Below are positions 17,154-26,014 of a DNA stretch of 41,273 bases, one piece after another; position 1 is the first letter of the stretch; the number at the start of each line of letters is the position of its first letter. Source of the stretch: Actinomadura sp. KC06 (GTDB lineage: Bacteria; Actinomycetota; Actinomycetes; Streptosporangiales; Streptosporangiaceae); contig NZ_SMKT01000075.1 in NCBI RefSeq assembly GCF_004348735.1, forward strand, positions 1 through 41,273, written 5' to 3'. Below the pieces are notes generated by a model that ran no database searches, was not told the DNA's origin, and saw only the letters and a list, made by a program, of their open reading frames with translations. Position numbers and translations under genes: made by a program.

Positions 17154-18243
17154 GGGCGGCGGCCAGGTCGTCGTCCTGGGCGTCGGTGTTCCCGGGTTTG
17201 AGGTTGGCCATGATGGTGACCGTCCTGCCGTCCGCGTTGACGCCGCTGCGGGTGGAGAACCCGATGAAGTCCCCGGCATGACCCCACAGGTGGCCGCCGC
17301 AGGGCAGCCGGACGCGCTCCAGCCCGAGGCCGTACCTCGAGCCCGACTCGCGTCCGGTGCGGCGGGTGGTCATCATCTCGCGCAGCTCGGGACGGTCGAG
17401 CAGCCGTCCGCCGAGCAGGGCGCCGAAGAAGCGGTTCACGTCGGACGCCGTCGAGACCATGTTCCCGCTGGACGGCGCGACCGAGGGGTTGAGCCGCGTC
17501 CGGTCGAGCGGCGCCGCGTCCGGTGCGGTGCGGACGTAGCCGCGCGGGTGCGGCCGCGGCAGGAACGACTCCTCGACGGGCACGTAGGTGTGGCGCAGCT
17601 CCAGCGGCTCGAGGATGCGCCGCTTGATCTCCTCGCCGTACGGGCGCCCGGTGACCTTCTCGATCAGCATCCCGGCGAGCAGGTAGCCGGTGTTGCCGTA
17701 CGACCACCCCTTGCCGGGCTTGAACAGCGGCGGATGCTTCAGGGCCGTGGCCAGCAGGTCGCGCCGGTCGTGGCCGGTGAGCGGATTCGCGATGATGTCC
17801 GGCATGGACAGGTGCTTCAGGTAGTCCGGCAGGCCGCTGGTGTGCTGGAGGATGTGCCGGACGGTGATCCTGCGGTCGACCAGGCCGGGCAGGTACCGGT
17901 CGACGGGCGCGTCCAGTTCGACCTCGTCCTCGCCGACGAGCTGGAGCACCACGGTCGCGACGAACGGCTTGGTCATGCTGCCGATCCGCCAGTGGCCGTC
18001 CTCCGGGATGGGCGCGCCGGTCCCGAGGTCGCCCACGCCGCTCCTGATCACCGTCTTCCGCCCGTCGCGCTCCTCGACCCGCGCCATCGCGCCCGGCGCC
18101 CCGTCCTGCGTGGCGATCCGCTGGATCAGGAGCCTGAGCCTCCGATGATCGTCGTCCGCGGACGCGGACGCTCCCGGCATCGTCACCGTCCCCGCCGCCG
18201 CCAGTCCCACGATGCCGGCGGCGGCGATCACTTTGCGAAGCAT
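17131..18243 (-). CDS. Secreted serine hydrolase, class C beta-lactamase/DD-peptidase family
   Basis: A 370-residue protein with a signal peptide (~1-28). The SxxK motif is Ser89-Met-Thr-Lys92 (RIGSMTKPF), the YxN motif is Tyr182-Gly-Asn184, and an HxG motif replaces KTG (WGHAGDFIGF). This is typical of D-alanyl-D-alanine carboxypeptidases and esterases of the beta-lactamase fold. A true beta-lactamase is less likely. ATG at 18243 has GGGAGAGG upstream. Confidence 0.9.
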   Translation of the reverse strand: MLRKVIAAAGIVGLAAAGTVTMPGASASADDDHRRLRLLIQRIATQDGAPGAMARVEERDGRKTVIRSGVGDLGTGAPIPEDGHWRIGSMTKPFVATVVLQLVGEDEVELDAPVDRYLPGLVDRRITVRHILQHTSGLPDYLKHLSMPDIIANPLTGHDRRDLLATALKHPPLFKPGKGWSYGNTGYLLAGMLIEKVTGRPYGEEIKRRILEPLELRHTYVPVEESFLPRPHPRGYVRTAPDAAPLDRTRLNPSVAPSSGNMVSTASDVNRFFGALLGGRLLDRPELREMMTTRRTGRESGSRYGLGLERVRLPCGGHLWGHAGDFIGFSTRSGVNADGRTVTIMANLKPGNTDAQDDDLAAALTTALCD

Positions 18244-18455
18244 GGCCTCTCCCGTCTCTTCACGTGATCATCACGCTAGGAGCGGGCGGACCGGATGGGC
18301 GTCCCTCTCGGGTATCGGCTCCGCGCTGGGCACTCCGTACTCCGCGCTCGGCGATCCGTACTACGTCAGATCTAGATCACATCCTTCGCGGCCGGATTTG
18401 CTGGAGAATGGACGAGATGTTCGGGACGGCCCGGTTCCGCTGAGGGGTGTGCGCG

Positions 18456-18659
18456 ATGGCCGAGGAGAAGATCGAGATCGTCATCCGACCCGACGGCGCC
18501 GTGGAGCTGAGAGTCGAGGGCGTGGCCGGTACGCGGTGCCTGGACGACACCGGCCCCCTCGTCCAGGCGCTCGGCGGGGACGTCGAACATCACGAGCTCA
18601 CCGAGGAGGCGTACCAGCAGGCCGAGGCCGACGAGCAGGCCCGCCAATGGCAGGGATGA
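18456..18659 (+). CDS. DUF2997-family small protein, first gene of the Ycf46/Hsp70 operon
   Basis: A 67-residue peptide: MAEEKIEIVIRPDGAVELRV, then VEGVAGTRCLDDT and LVQALGGDVEHHEL. The IEI.I.PDG start and the single Cys in a GTRC motif fit DUF2997. DUF2997 proteins are known to me as neighbours of DUF1257 and AAA ATPases, the same company kept here. The ATG at 18456 is preferred (GAGGGG about 9 nt upstream) over a GTG at 18447. Function unknown; a modified substrate peptide of the neighbouring radical SAM enzyme, or an adaptor, is possible. Its stop overlaps the next ATG. Confidence 0.82.
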   Translation: MAEEKIEIVIRPDGAVELRVEGVAGTRCLDDTGPLVQALGGDVEHHELTEEAYQQAEADEQARQWQG

Positions 18660-19237
18660 CCGGTCCGCGGGTTCCGTGGCGGGTGCACGCCGTCCTGCCG
18701 CGCAGCGTCGCCAACGGGCCGGGCACGCGGTATGTGATCTGGAGCCAGGGCTGCGCGCTCGGGTGCTCCGGCTGCTTCAACCCCGAGACGCATGCGGAGG
18801 ACGGCGGCGGCGCGTCCGTCCGGACGGCCGGTGACGTCGCCGCGGACGTGCTGGCGGACGCCGCGCACCTGGACGGCGTGACGCTGACCGGCGGGGAGCC
18901 GCTGGAGCAACCGGCCGCGATCGCCGCGTTCTGCGCCGAGGTGAAGGCGCGCAGCGGCCTGGGCGTGATCGTGCTGACCGGCTTCGCCCGCCGGGAGATC
19001 GAGACCGATCCGGCGCGGGCGGCGGCCGTCGCGGACGCCGACCTGGTGATCGCCGGACGCTACAACGAGCGGCTGCGCGTGGCCCGCGGGCTGCGCGGCT
19101 CGTCGAACAAGGAGTACTGGATGCGCACCGATCGCTACGGGCCGGACGACCTGGCGGCCGTCCCCGAGCTGGAGATCACGATCACCGGCGGGACGGTCAC
19201 GGTCACCGGGATGGCCGCGCCGGGCCGGAGCCTCTGA
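18656..19237 (+). CDS. Small radical SAM enzyme, NrdG/QueE-like activase size
   Basis: A 193-residue enzyme with Cys33, Cys37 and Cys40 (CALGCSGC), the CxxxCxxC site for the [4Fe-4S] cluster that cleaves S-adenosylmethionine, and the GGEP motif (79-82). Its length and GPGTRYVIWSQGC start recall NrdG-type activating enzymes, but no anaerobic ribonucleotide reductase is nearby. ATG at 18656 overlaps the DUF2997 stop in ATGA; an ATG at 18647 is also in frame. The stop overlaps the AAA gene start by one base. Context suggests it modifies a component of this operon. Confidence 0.88.
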   Translation: MTGPRVPWRVHAVLPRSVANGPGTRYVIWSQGCALGCSGCFNPETHAEDGGGASVRTAGDVAADVLADAAHLDGVTLTGGEPLEQPAAIAAFCAEVKARSGLGVIVLTGFARREIETDPARAAAVADADLVIAGRYNERLRVARGLRGSSNKEYWMRTDRYGPDDLAAVPELEITITGGTVTVTGMAAPGRSL

Positions 19238-20801
19238 TGGACAGCGAGCCTCCGATGGGCAGCGACGCCGTCCAGGACGAGATCCGGCTGTACCTCCGCG
19301 CCCGCGTCGCGTTGATCGTGCTGGTCACCGTCGAGGAGCGGCGGGCGCTGCAGATGCTGGACCGGGTGCGCCGCGACCGCGACCCGTCCGCCGATCTGAT
19401 CACCTGGGACGTCGCCTCCGGCCTGGAATCGGCGGAAGGACGGCAGCTCCCGAAGGCGGTCTCGCCACCGGACGTGCTCGCCAAGATCCAGGACCTGGCG
19501 GTGAAGGAGCCCGCACGCCGCGACCTGTACGTCCTCAAGGACTTCCACGCGTTCTGGGAGCGGGACCCGGTGGTCCGGCGGCGGCTGCGCAACCTCGCCG
19601 ACAAGCTCGTCTACACCGGCTCGTCCTTGATCGTCACGACGCCGCTGCGGGCCGTTCCGGTGGAGCTGGGCGACGACGCGGTGGTGGTGGAGATGCCGCT
19701 CCCGGACGGCGAGGCGCTGCGCCGCGAGCTCGACCACCTCATCGACAACACCAAGGGCGTGAAGTGCACCCTCACCCCGGCGGGCCGCGGCAGGCTGGCG
19801 CAGGCGGCGCTGGGCCTCACCGCGGCGCGCGCCCGGCAGGCGTTCGCGAAGGCGATCGTCCGGGACGACGTGCTGGACGACCGCGACATCGACGCGGTCG
19901 TGGCGGAGAAGAAGGCCGTCATCCGGGAGAGCGAGGCGCTGGAGTTCTACACCGCCGAGGAGAGCCCCGACGACCTCGGCGGCCTGGGCGTGCTGAAGGA
20001 ATGCTGCGGCTGCGCGAGCGCGCCTTCGGCGACGCGGCCCGCGAGTTCCGGCTGCCCGCGCCGAAGGGGATCGCGCTGATCGGCATCCCCGGCACGGGCA
20101 AGAGCCTCACCGCGAAGATGATCGGCGGGCTGTGGCGGCTGCCGCTGCTGCGGCTGGACGTCGGCGCGCTGTACGGCTCGCTGGTCGGCGAGTCGGAGGA
20201 GCGGGTGCGCCGCGCGCTGCGGCTGGCCGAGACCGTGTCCCCGTGCGTGCTGTGGATCGACGAGGTCGAGAAGGCGCTGGCCGCGGGCGGGCATGACGGC
20301 GGCACCTCGCAGCGCGTCTTCGGGACCGTGCTGACGTGGATGCAGGAGAAGACCGCGCCGGTGTTCGTCGTCGCGACGGCCAACGACGTCAGCGCGCTGC
20401 CGCCGGAGACGCTGCGCCGCGGGCGGTTCGACGAGATCTTCTTCCTCGACCTGCCCACCGAGGAGGAGCGCCGCGAGATCATCACCGTCCATCTGCGGAA
20501 ACGCGGCCGCAGGCCGGAGGCGTTCGACGTGCACCGGCTGGCGCGGGACTGCGACGGGTTCGTCGGCGCCGAGCTGGAGCAGGTCATCGTGGACGCGATG
20601 TACGAGGCGTTCGCCGAGGAGCGCGACATCACGACGGGCGACATCGCGCGGGCGGCGGCGCGGACCGTCCCGCTGAGCACGTCGCAGCGCGAGGTCATCG
20701 AGGACCTGCGCACCTGGCTGCGGGAGGGACGCGCGCAGTCGGCGTCCTTCACCGAGGCCGAGCTGGCGGCCGGACACCAGGTGCCGGTGCTGGAGGTGTA
20801 G
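19237..20801 (+). CDS. Ycf46-like AAA+ ATPase, interrupted by an apparent one-base deletion
   Basis: Two frames together encode one AAA+ protein of about 520 residues. The first frame (start 19237) holds the N-domain (RARVALIVLVTVEERRALQM) through to GGLGVLKE. At about 20003 the frame must change: restoring one G would give LKEWLRLRERAF, the expected Ycf46 sequence. The second frame holds Walker A (GIPGTGKSL, ~20081-20106), LRLDVGALYGSLVGESEERV, Walker B (VLWIDEVEK, ~20247-20270), sensor 1 (VVATAND) and the arginine-finger segment LRRGRFDEIF. As sequenced, translation from 19237 stops at 20077-20079. Either a real mutation or a sequencing error; an ATG at 20001 could restart the ATPase part. 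Confidence 0.85.
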
Positions 20802-23015
20802 GTGAACGTCCGGGGCGCCGTGCTGCTGCTCAGGGTCTATCCGCGTCGGGGCGCGGCGCGGACGAGGGCCGTCCGTACCGTGGTGCGTGCGGCGGAGGCG
20901 GGTGATCCCGCGGCCGTGCGCGCGTTCGCGCAGGCGACCGGGTCTCCTCTGAGCGAGACGATGTGGCGGACGTGGCTGGACGTCTCCTTACAGCGCTGGG
21001 CGTCCCCGCTGCTGGACGTCCTGTCGCCTCCACCGGACATGCTCGTCAACGCCGCCTGGACCGACTGGCTGGACGAACACGACGACCGCCTGTGGTCACT
21101 CCTCGACGGCTGGGGCCGGGCCGCCGCACCTGACGCGGCTCCTCGCGTCGCGTCCCTCAGCAGGCTTGCGCGCGGAGACGATGACGCGGACCTCGCCCCG
21201 GACGTGCTGGCCGAGGCCGCCGCGCGCTTCGACCACCCGATCGGCGACCGGGCCCGCGCCCGCTTGGCCGCGCACCCCGAACCGGACGCCGTGGAAACCC
21301 TGTGCGCCGTCGCCGTCGAGTCGCCGGATCTCACGGCGTTCTGCGTCGCGCACCATCTCGCCCCGTCCGATCCGGTGGAGCGCGCCGCGTTCTTCGTGCG
21401 CACCGGGCAGCACGAGCAGCATCGGGCGCTGGACGGCGACGGCACGCTACTGGCGATGGCCTACCGGACGGCGGCCCCGGACGTCCGCGCCCGCCTGCGC
21501 ACGATCATGGCCGCCGAGGGCGACTCCGACCTGATCCGGGTGGTGGTCGCGGGCGAGCGGCGCGACCGGGTCGCCGAGATGTCCGACGCCGAGCTCGACT
21601 ACCTCGGGCACCATCTGGCGGAGTGTCGGCGCTGGCCGGAGCTGCGCGGCCTCGTCCGCGACCTGCCCCTCGCCAAGGCCGCCGCCGCGGCGCGGCTCCT
21701 CCCGGAGGACGAACGCACCGGGGACGACGCCGACCTGCTCGCGCTGCTGACCGCCCGGCCCTGGCAGGAGCTGCGCGCGACGGTCGGCCGCTTGCCCGCC
21801 GAGCACCTGACCACGTTCGGGACGCCGCGGAACAGCATGGCGGCTTCCATCTCTCCGGACTCCGCCGAACTGGCCGTGAGCTGGCCGGAAGACCGGTCCA
21901 CGCCGACGACCCTCCACGTGGAGACAGTGCGGATCGGCGCCGGCGAAAGCACCCTGCATTTCACCGGCAGAACGGATTCCGGATTTCTCCATCCGCTGCT
22001 GCACCTCGGCGACGAGATCCTCCTCAGCCGCCGGACCGATCTCCGCTGGCACCTCGATCGGGTCTTCCCTGAACGGCACACATTCGACTCGCCCGAGGGG
22101 ATGTCACCGCACCTGCGGAGGACGTCGCGCGGCGCGGTGATGATTCATCTGGAGGGCCTGGCGTTCGCCGATCCGGGCGCCGATCGATTGCGGCTCGTGC
22201 CCGTCCATTCGTTCCGGAAGATGATGGCCGGCAGGGCCGTCTCGCTTGAGAACCGGTGCCAGTTGACGACGCTTCCGGCCGCCCGCCTGATCGCCTTCTC
22301 CGACCTCCGCAACGAGATCTTCGTGACGACGGAGGACGGGGCGGACGTCCGGAAGATACCGGCGGACGAGTTCGCGGGCGACTGCTCCATCGACGCGCTC
22401 TCCTTCCTCGGCCCGAACACCCTGGCCGTGCACGGGCACGCGCGCGATGGACTCACCATCAGCCAGCACACCGAGATCTGGGAGCTCCCGCCGGACGGCG
22501 CCCCGCACCGCACCGGCGCGCACGACGGCCCCGTCCGCGACCGCTGGCCCGTCGAGGAGTGGGAGGGATCGTCCTTGGACCCGTTCTTCGCCCACCAGGT
22601 GCTCACGGCCAATCTGGTGACCCCTCATTTCGGCGGCGTCCATCCCGGCATTCCCTGGCTGCAGGCCACGCGGGAGAAATTCCGCCGGTTCCTCGCCATG
22701 CCGCTCGCCGGAGACATGCTCGTCACGTCATCGGGCGAGATGCAACACGAGACCCTAGAGATCCACAGCCGCCACCTGCCCACGGCACGCGCGTTCCTTG
22801 AGCGGCCCTTTCTGCACTGCACCCCGCAGGATCTCCAACGGACGCGCGAACTCCGCCTGAAAATCGCTGACCCCGCCGTGCGGGACGCGCTCGATCTGCT
22901 GGGCAACTGCCTGGCGCACCGTTTCGGCGGCGACATCGCACTCGGCACCGGCCCGGCGCCCGCGGCCGGACCCACCGACATCGCGCTGTCCCGGCAGCAG
23001 GGCGGAGACGCATGA
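20802..23015 (+). CDS. Large helical plus beta-propeller-like protein of the operon (bpX-like)
   Basis: A 737-residue protein without signal or membrane segments. Residues ~1-320 are helical and HEAT-like, with many Ala/Arg-rich helices and Asp-rich turns (SLSRLARGDDDADLAPDVLA). Residues ~330-680 alternate short strands and loops (SMAASISPDSAELAVSW, ARLIAFSDLRNEIFVTTEDG, DALSFLGPNTLAVHGHARDG), the look of WD-like beta-propeller blades. This resembles bpX proteins that accompany AAA+ ATPases in predicted NTP-dependent conflict systems; the link is from memory and unproven. GTG at 20802 directly follows the AAA stop and has GGAGG 5 nt upstream. Its stop overlaps the Hsp70 start (ATGA). Confidence 0.75.
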   Translation: MNVRGAVLLLRVYPRRGAARTRAVRTVVRAAEAGDPAAVRAFAQATGSPLSETMWRTWLDVSLQRWASPLLDVLSPPPDMLVNAAWTDWLDEHDDRLWSLLDGWGRAAAPDAAPRVASLSRLARGDDDADLAPDVLAEAAARFDHPIGDRARARLAAHPEPDAVETLCAVAVESPDLTAFCVAHHLAPSDPVERAAFFVRTGQHEQHRALDGDGTLLAMAYRTAAPDVRARLRTIMAAEGDSDLIRVVVAGERRDRVAEMSDAELDYLGHHLAECRRWPELRGLVRDLPLAKAAAAARLLPEDERTGDDADLLALLTARPWQELRATVGRLPAEHLTTFGTPRNSMAASISPDSAELAVSWPEDRSTPTTLHVETVRIGAGESTLHFTGRTDSGFLHPLLHLGDEILLSRRTDLRWHLDRVFPERHTFDSPEGMSPHLRRTSRGAVMIHLEGLAFADPGADRLRLVPVHSFRKMMAGRAVSLENRCQLTTLPAARLIAFSDLRNEIFVTTEDGADVRKIPADEFAGDCSIDALSFLGPNTLAVHGHARDGLTISQHTEIWELPPDGAPHRTGAHDGPVRDRWPVEEWEGSSLDPFFAHQVLTANLVTPHFGGVHPGIPWLQATREKFRRFLAMPLAGDMLVTSSGEMQHETLEIHSRHLPTARAFLERPFLHCTPQDLQRTRELRLKIADPAVRDALDLLGNCLAHRFGGDIALGTGPAPAAGPTDIALSRQQGGDA

Positions 23016-24622
23016 CGACCCGTATCGGCATCGACTTCGGCACCGCGAACACGGTCGTCGCGGGCTGGGACGCCGAGCACGGCCGGGGCGCGCCGATCCC
23101 GCTCCCCGGCGTCGACGTGCTGCGGGAGGCCGGTCCCGGGCCGATGCAGCGGGTCGTGCCGTCGCTGATCGCCTACGCGGACGACGGCGGCGCCCGCCGT
23201 CTCGGCTCCCAGGTCACTCCGGAGCTGTTCGAGACGCCGGGCGTCACGGTGTTCGCGTCCACCAAGGCGAACGTGTCCGGGCACGCCTACGACGCGCCGC
23301 GCAAGGTCGGCGGCCGCACGATCACCGGCAGGGAGGCCGCGACGCGGTTCCTCGGCGACGTCATGGCGCTCGCCCTGCTCGCCGTCGAGGACGACGACCT
23401 GGAGATCGTCGCGACCGCGCCCGTCGAGTCGTTCGACCGCTATCGCGACTGGCTGGTGCGCGAGGTCCGGGACGGGCTGCCCGCCGCCCGCCTGCGGGTC
23501 GTGGACGAGGCCACCGCCGCCGCCGTCGGCTACCACGCCCGCCTCAACCCCGGTGACGCGTTCGCGGTCGTCGACTTCGGCGCGGGCACCCTCGACGTGT
23601 CGGTGGTGCGCGTGCAGGAGCCCGACGCGGCAGGCGCGGGCGCCGGGGTGCGCACCATCGCCAAGAGGGGCCTGGACCTGGGCGGCAACACCATCGACGC
23701 GCTCCTCGCCGAGCACGCCGTCGCGCGCCTGTCCCTCCCCGCGGGCGACCAGATCGGGCACAACCGGGTGTTCCGCCGCCTCCTGGCGTCCGCCGAGCAG
23801 GCCAAACGCGCCCTCGCCACGGCTCCGCGGGCCGAGATCGAGGCTGACGACGCCCGCACCGGCGAGACGCACCGGGTCACCGTCACGCGCGCCGAGTTCG
23901 ACGCGCTGCTCCGCGACAAGGGCGTGCTGCGGCGCGTCAACCAGGCGCTGCGCGGGTGCCTGGAGGCGGCGGCCGGACGCGGGTTCGGCGTGGACGACCT
24001 CCGGCGGGTGTTCCTCGTCGGCGGGAGCTGCCTCATCCCCGCCGTCCAGGACCTCGTCGCCCTGCACTTCGACCCGGACGTGGTCCGCCTCGACCGTCCG
24101 CTGGAGGCGGTCGCCACCGGCGCGGCCGGTATCGCGGGAGGCAGCGAGCTGTACGACCACGTCCAGCACGACTACGCCATCCGGCACGTCGACGGCGAGA
24201 CGGGCGCGTACGAGTTCGAGACGCTGGTCGAGGCGGGCACCGCGTACCCGACGCCCGAGCCCGTCCGGACGATCACCGTCAAGGCGGTGCACGACCGGCA
24301 GCGGCGGCTCGGCCTGGCCGTCTACGAGCTCGCGCACGCGACCTACCGCGACACCGGCGCCGAGCTGGAGATCGCCTTCGACGCGAGCGGCGGCGCCCGC
24401 GCCGTGGCCGTCACCCCGCAGCAGCGCCAGGAGCGCTCGATGCTGTGGCTGAACGAGGACAGCCCGACGTTCCTGGTCGCCGATCCGCCCGCCGTCGCGG
24501 GCCAGGACCGTTTCCGTCTGGAGTTCCGCGTCGACGCGCACAAGCGCCTGACCGTCACCGCCTATGACCTGCACCGCCAGGTGCTGGTACTGGACCGGCA
24601 GCCCGTCGTCCGGCTGGCCTGA
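23012..24622 (+). CDS. Noncanonical Hsp70/DnaK-like ATPase
   Basis: A 536-residue Hsp70-type chaperone. The actin-like ATPase shows phosphate 1 (IGIDFGTANTVVAG), phosphate 2 (VVDFGAGTLDVSVV), the connecting DEATAAAVGYHA and the adenosine motif (FLVGGSCLIPAVQDL). LGGNTIDALLAEH is the usual segment after phosphate 2. A C-terminal ~150-residue beta-rich substrate-type domain follows (TLVEAGTAYPTPEPVRTITV); the long helical lid of DnaK is missing. No GrpE or DnaJ is nearby. It is coupled to the beta-propeller gene by a four-base overlap, so it probably works with the AAA+ protein on the same client. Confidence 0.9.
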   Translation: MTTRIGIDFGTANTVVAGWDAEHGRGAPIPLPGVDVLREAGPGPMQRVVPSLIAYADDGGARRLGSQVTPELFETPGVTVFASTKANVSGHAYDAPRKVGGRTITGREAATRFLGDVMALALLAVEDDDLEIVATAPVESFDRYRDWLVREVRDGLPAARLRVVDEATAAAVGYHARLNPGDAFAVVDFGAGTLDVSVVRVQEPDAAGAGAGVRTIAKRGLDLGGNTIDALLAEHAVARLSLPAGDQIGHNRVFRRLLASAEQAKRALATAPRAEIEADDARTGETHRVTVTRAEFDALLRDKGVLRRVNQALRGCLEAAAGRGFGVDDLRRVFLVGGSCLIPAVQDLVALHFDPDVVRLDRPLEAVATGAAGIAGGSELYDHVQHDYAIRHVDGETGAYEFETLVEAGTAYPTPEPVRTITVKAVHDRQRRLGLAVYELAHATYRDTGAELEIAFDASGGARAVAVTPQQRQERSMLWLNEDSPTFLVADPPAVAGQDRFRLEFRVDAHKRLTVTAYDLHRQVLVLDRQPVVRLA

Positions 24623-24635
24623 AGCGAGGACCGCC

Positions 24636-25043
24636 ATGTCACATTTCACCCGGGTACGCACCACGCTCCGCGACGCCGACCTGCTCGCCGCGGCGCTCGC
24701 GGCGGTCGGGTTCCCCTCGATCGAGACGCACGACGAGCCGCAGACGCTGTACGGGTACCAGGGCGACGCCCGTCCGGAGCGCGCCGAGGTGATCGTCCGC
24801 CGGCGCCACATCGGGAGGCTGAGCAACGACCTCGGGTTCCGCCGCCGCCCGGACGGCGCCTTCGAGGCGATCATCAGCGGTTATGACAGGAGCCGCTTCG
24901 ACCAGGCGTGGCTGGCGAAGCTCAACCGCGCCTACGGGCACGCCGCCGCGCTCCGCTACGCCGAGGACAACGGCTACGAGATCGACTCCGACGTCCTCGG
25001 CGAGAACGGCGAGCGCCGCATGGTCCTGCGCCGCTACACCTGA
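24636..25043 (+). CDS. DUF1257/Ycf35-family protein, last gene of the operon
   Basis: A 135-residue protein starting MSHFTRVRTTLRDADLLAAA, the DUF1257 hallmark. The middle region (IVRRRHIGRLSNDLGFRRR) and the end (NRAYGHAAALRYAEDNGYEI) match my memory of Ycf35. Ycf35 and Ycf46 are plastid/cyanobacterial conserved reading frames, so finding both in one actinobacterial operon is telling. ATG at 24636 has GCGAGGA 5 nt upstream, 13 nt after the Hsp70 stop. Biochemical role unknown. Confidence 0.85.
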   Translation: MSHFTRVRTTLRDADLLAAALAAVGFPSIETHDEPQTLYGYQGDARPERAEVIVRRRHIGRLSNDLGFRRRPDGAFEAIISGYDRSRFDQAWLAKLNRAYGHAAALRYAEDNGYEIDSDVLGENGERRMVLRRYT

Positions 25044-25149
25044 CCCCAAAAATCTCTCCGGCCAATGTCGATCCGGGCGGTGGCCGTTCGTGTAGGAGGT
25101 GAGACGCCGCCACAGGGGCAGGCGCGCAACGGTTTGGGGTGAGACGCTC

Positions 25150-25995
25150 ATGGCTGAGGTCCGGACGCTGCTCGACGGACGCGGACTGGTGGAGTCGCCG
25201 CGCTGGCACGACGACCGCCTGTACTTCTCCGACTGGACGGCTGGCGAGGTCGTCGCCGTCGACCTCGACGGCCGCAACGAGGTGGTCGCGCGCGTGAAGT
25301 CGCTGCCACTGTGCACCGCCTTCCTTCCGGACGGGCGGCTGCTGCTCGTGTCGTCCTCGGACGGACGCATCCTGCGCCGCGAACGCGGCGGGAACCTGGC
25401 CGTCCACGCGGACCTCGGCGAGCCGGGCTGGAACGACATCGCGCTCGACGGGCGCGGAAACGCCTACGTCAACCGGGTGGGCTTCGACCCGATGACCGGG
25501 CAGGTCTCCAAGCCGGGCAGCGTCTCGCTGGCCGCCGCCGGCGGCGGCTCGGTGCGGCAGGTCGCCGACGACATCGCCTTCCCCAACGGGATGGCGGTCA
25601 CGCCCGACGACTCCACCCTGATCGTCGCGGACTCGTACCGGCACTGCCTGCTGGCCTTCGACATCGAAGCCGACGGCGACCTGTCGAACCGGCGCATCTG
25701 GGCCGACCTGGGTGAGGGCACCCCGGACGGCATCTGCCTCGACGCCGAAGGCGCCGTCTGGTACGCCGACGTGCCCAACGAGCGGTGCGTGCGCGTCGCC
25801 GAGGGCGGTGCCGTCCTGGACACGGTCGCTCTGGACCGCGGCGGATTCGCCTGCGCACTCGGCGGCCCCGACGGCAGGTCGCTGTTCATCGTGGCCGCCG
25901 AGTTCCTCGGCATGACCGAGGAGCACCCGGTGGCGCCGGGCAGCGGTCAGGTACTCGTCACGCGGGTGGACGTCCCCGGAGTGGGCCGACCGTGA
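25150..25995 (+). CDS. SMP-30/gluconolactonase-family protein
   Basis: A 281-residue six-bladed propeller hydrolase. Likely metal ligands follow the family pattern: Glu in LVESPRWHDDRLYFSD, Asn in FPNGMAV and Asp in LIVADSYRHCLLAFD, with another Asn in GWNDIAL. These enzymes open sugar or other lactones; the substrate here is unknown. ATG at 25150 has GGGGTGAG upstream. Separate from the Ycf46 operon by 106 bp with no clear hairpin, so read-through is possible. It converges on hpnH with only 19 bp between stops. Confidence 0.88.
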   Translation: MAEVRTLLDGRGLVESPRWHDDRLYFSDWTAGEVVAVDLDGRNEVVARVKSLPLCTAFLPDGRLLLVSSSDGRILRRERGGNLAVHADLGEPGWNDIALDGRGNAYVNRVGFDPMTGQVSKPGSVSLAAAGGGSVRQVADDIAFPNGMAVTPDDSTLIVADSYRHCLLAFDIEADGDLSNRRIWADLGEGTPDGICLDAEGAVWYADVPNERCVRVAEGGAVLDTVALDRGGFACALGGPDGRSLFIVAAEFLGMTEEHPVAPGSGQVLVTRVDVPGVGRP

Positions 25996-26014
25996 CGCGG
26001 CGAGCCGGCGACAC

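Noticed and set aside
13104..17279. Very long minus-strand open frame (over 1,300 codons) and similar antisense frames elsewhere
   Set aside because: It is antisense to well-supported genes, has a low-complexity Arg/Pro/Asp-rich product and shows no motifs; such frames are usual opposite high-GC genes.
19990..20020. Programmed ribosomal frameshift in the AAA gene
   Set aside because: No slippery heptamer or downstream structure is evident; one missing G explains it better.
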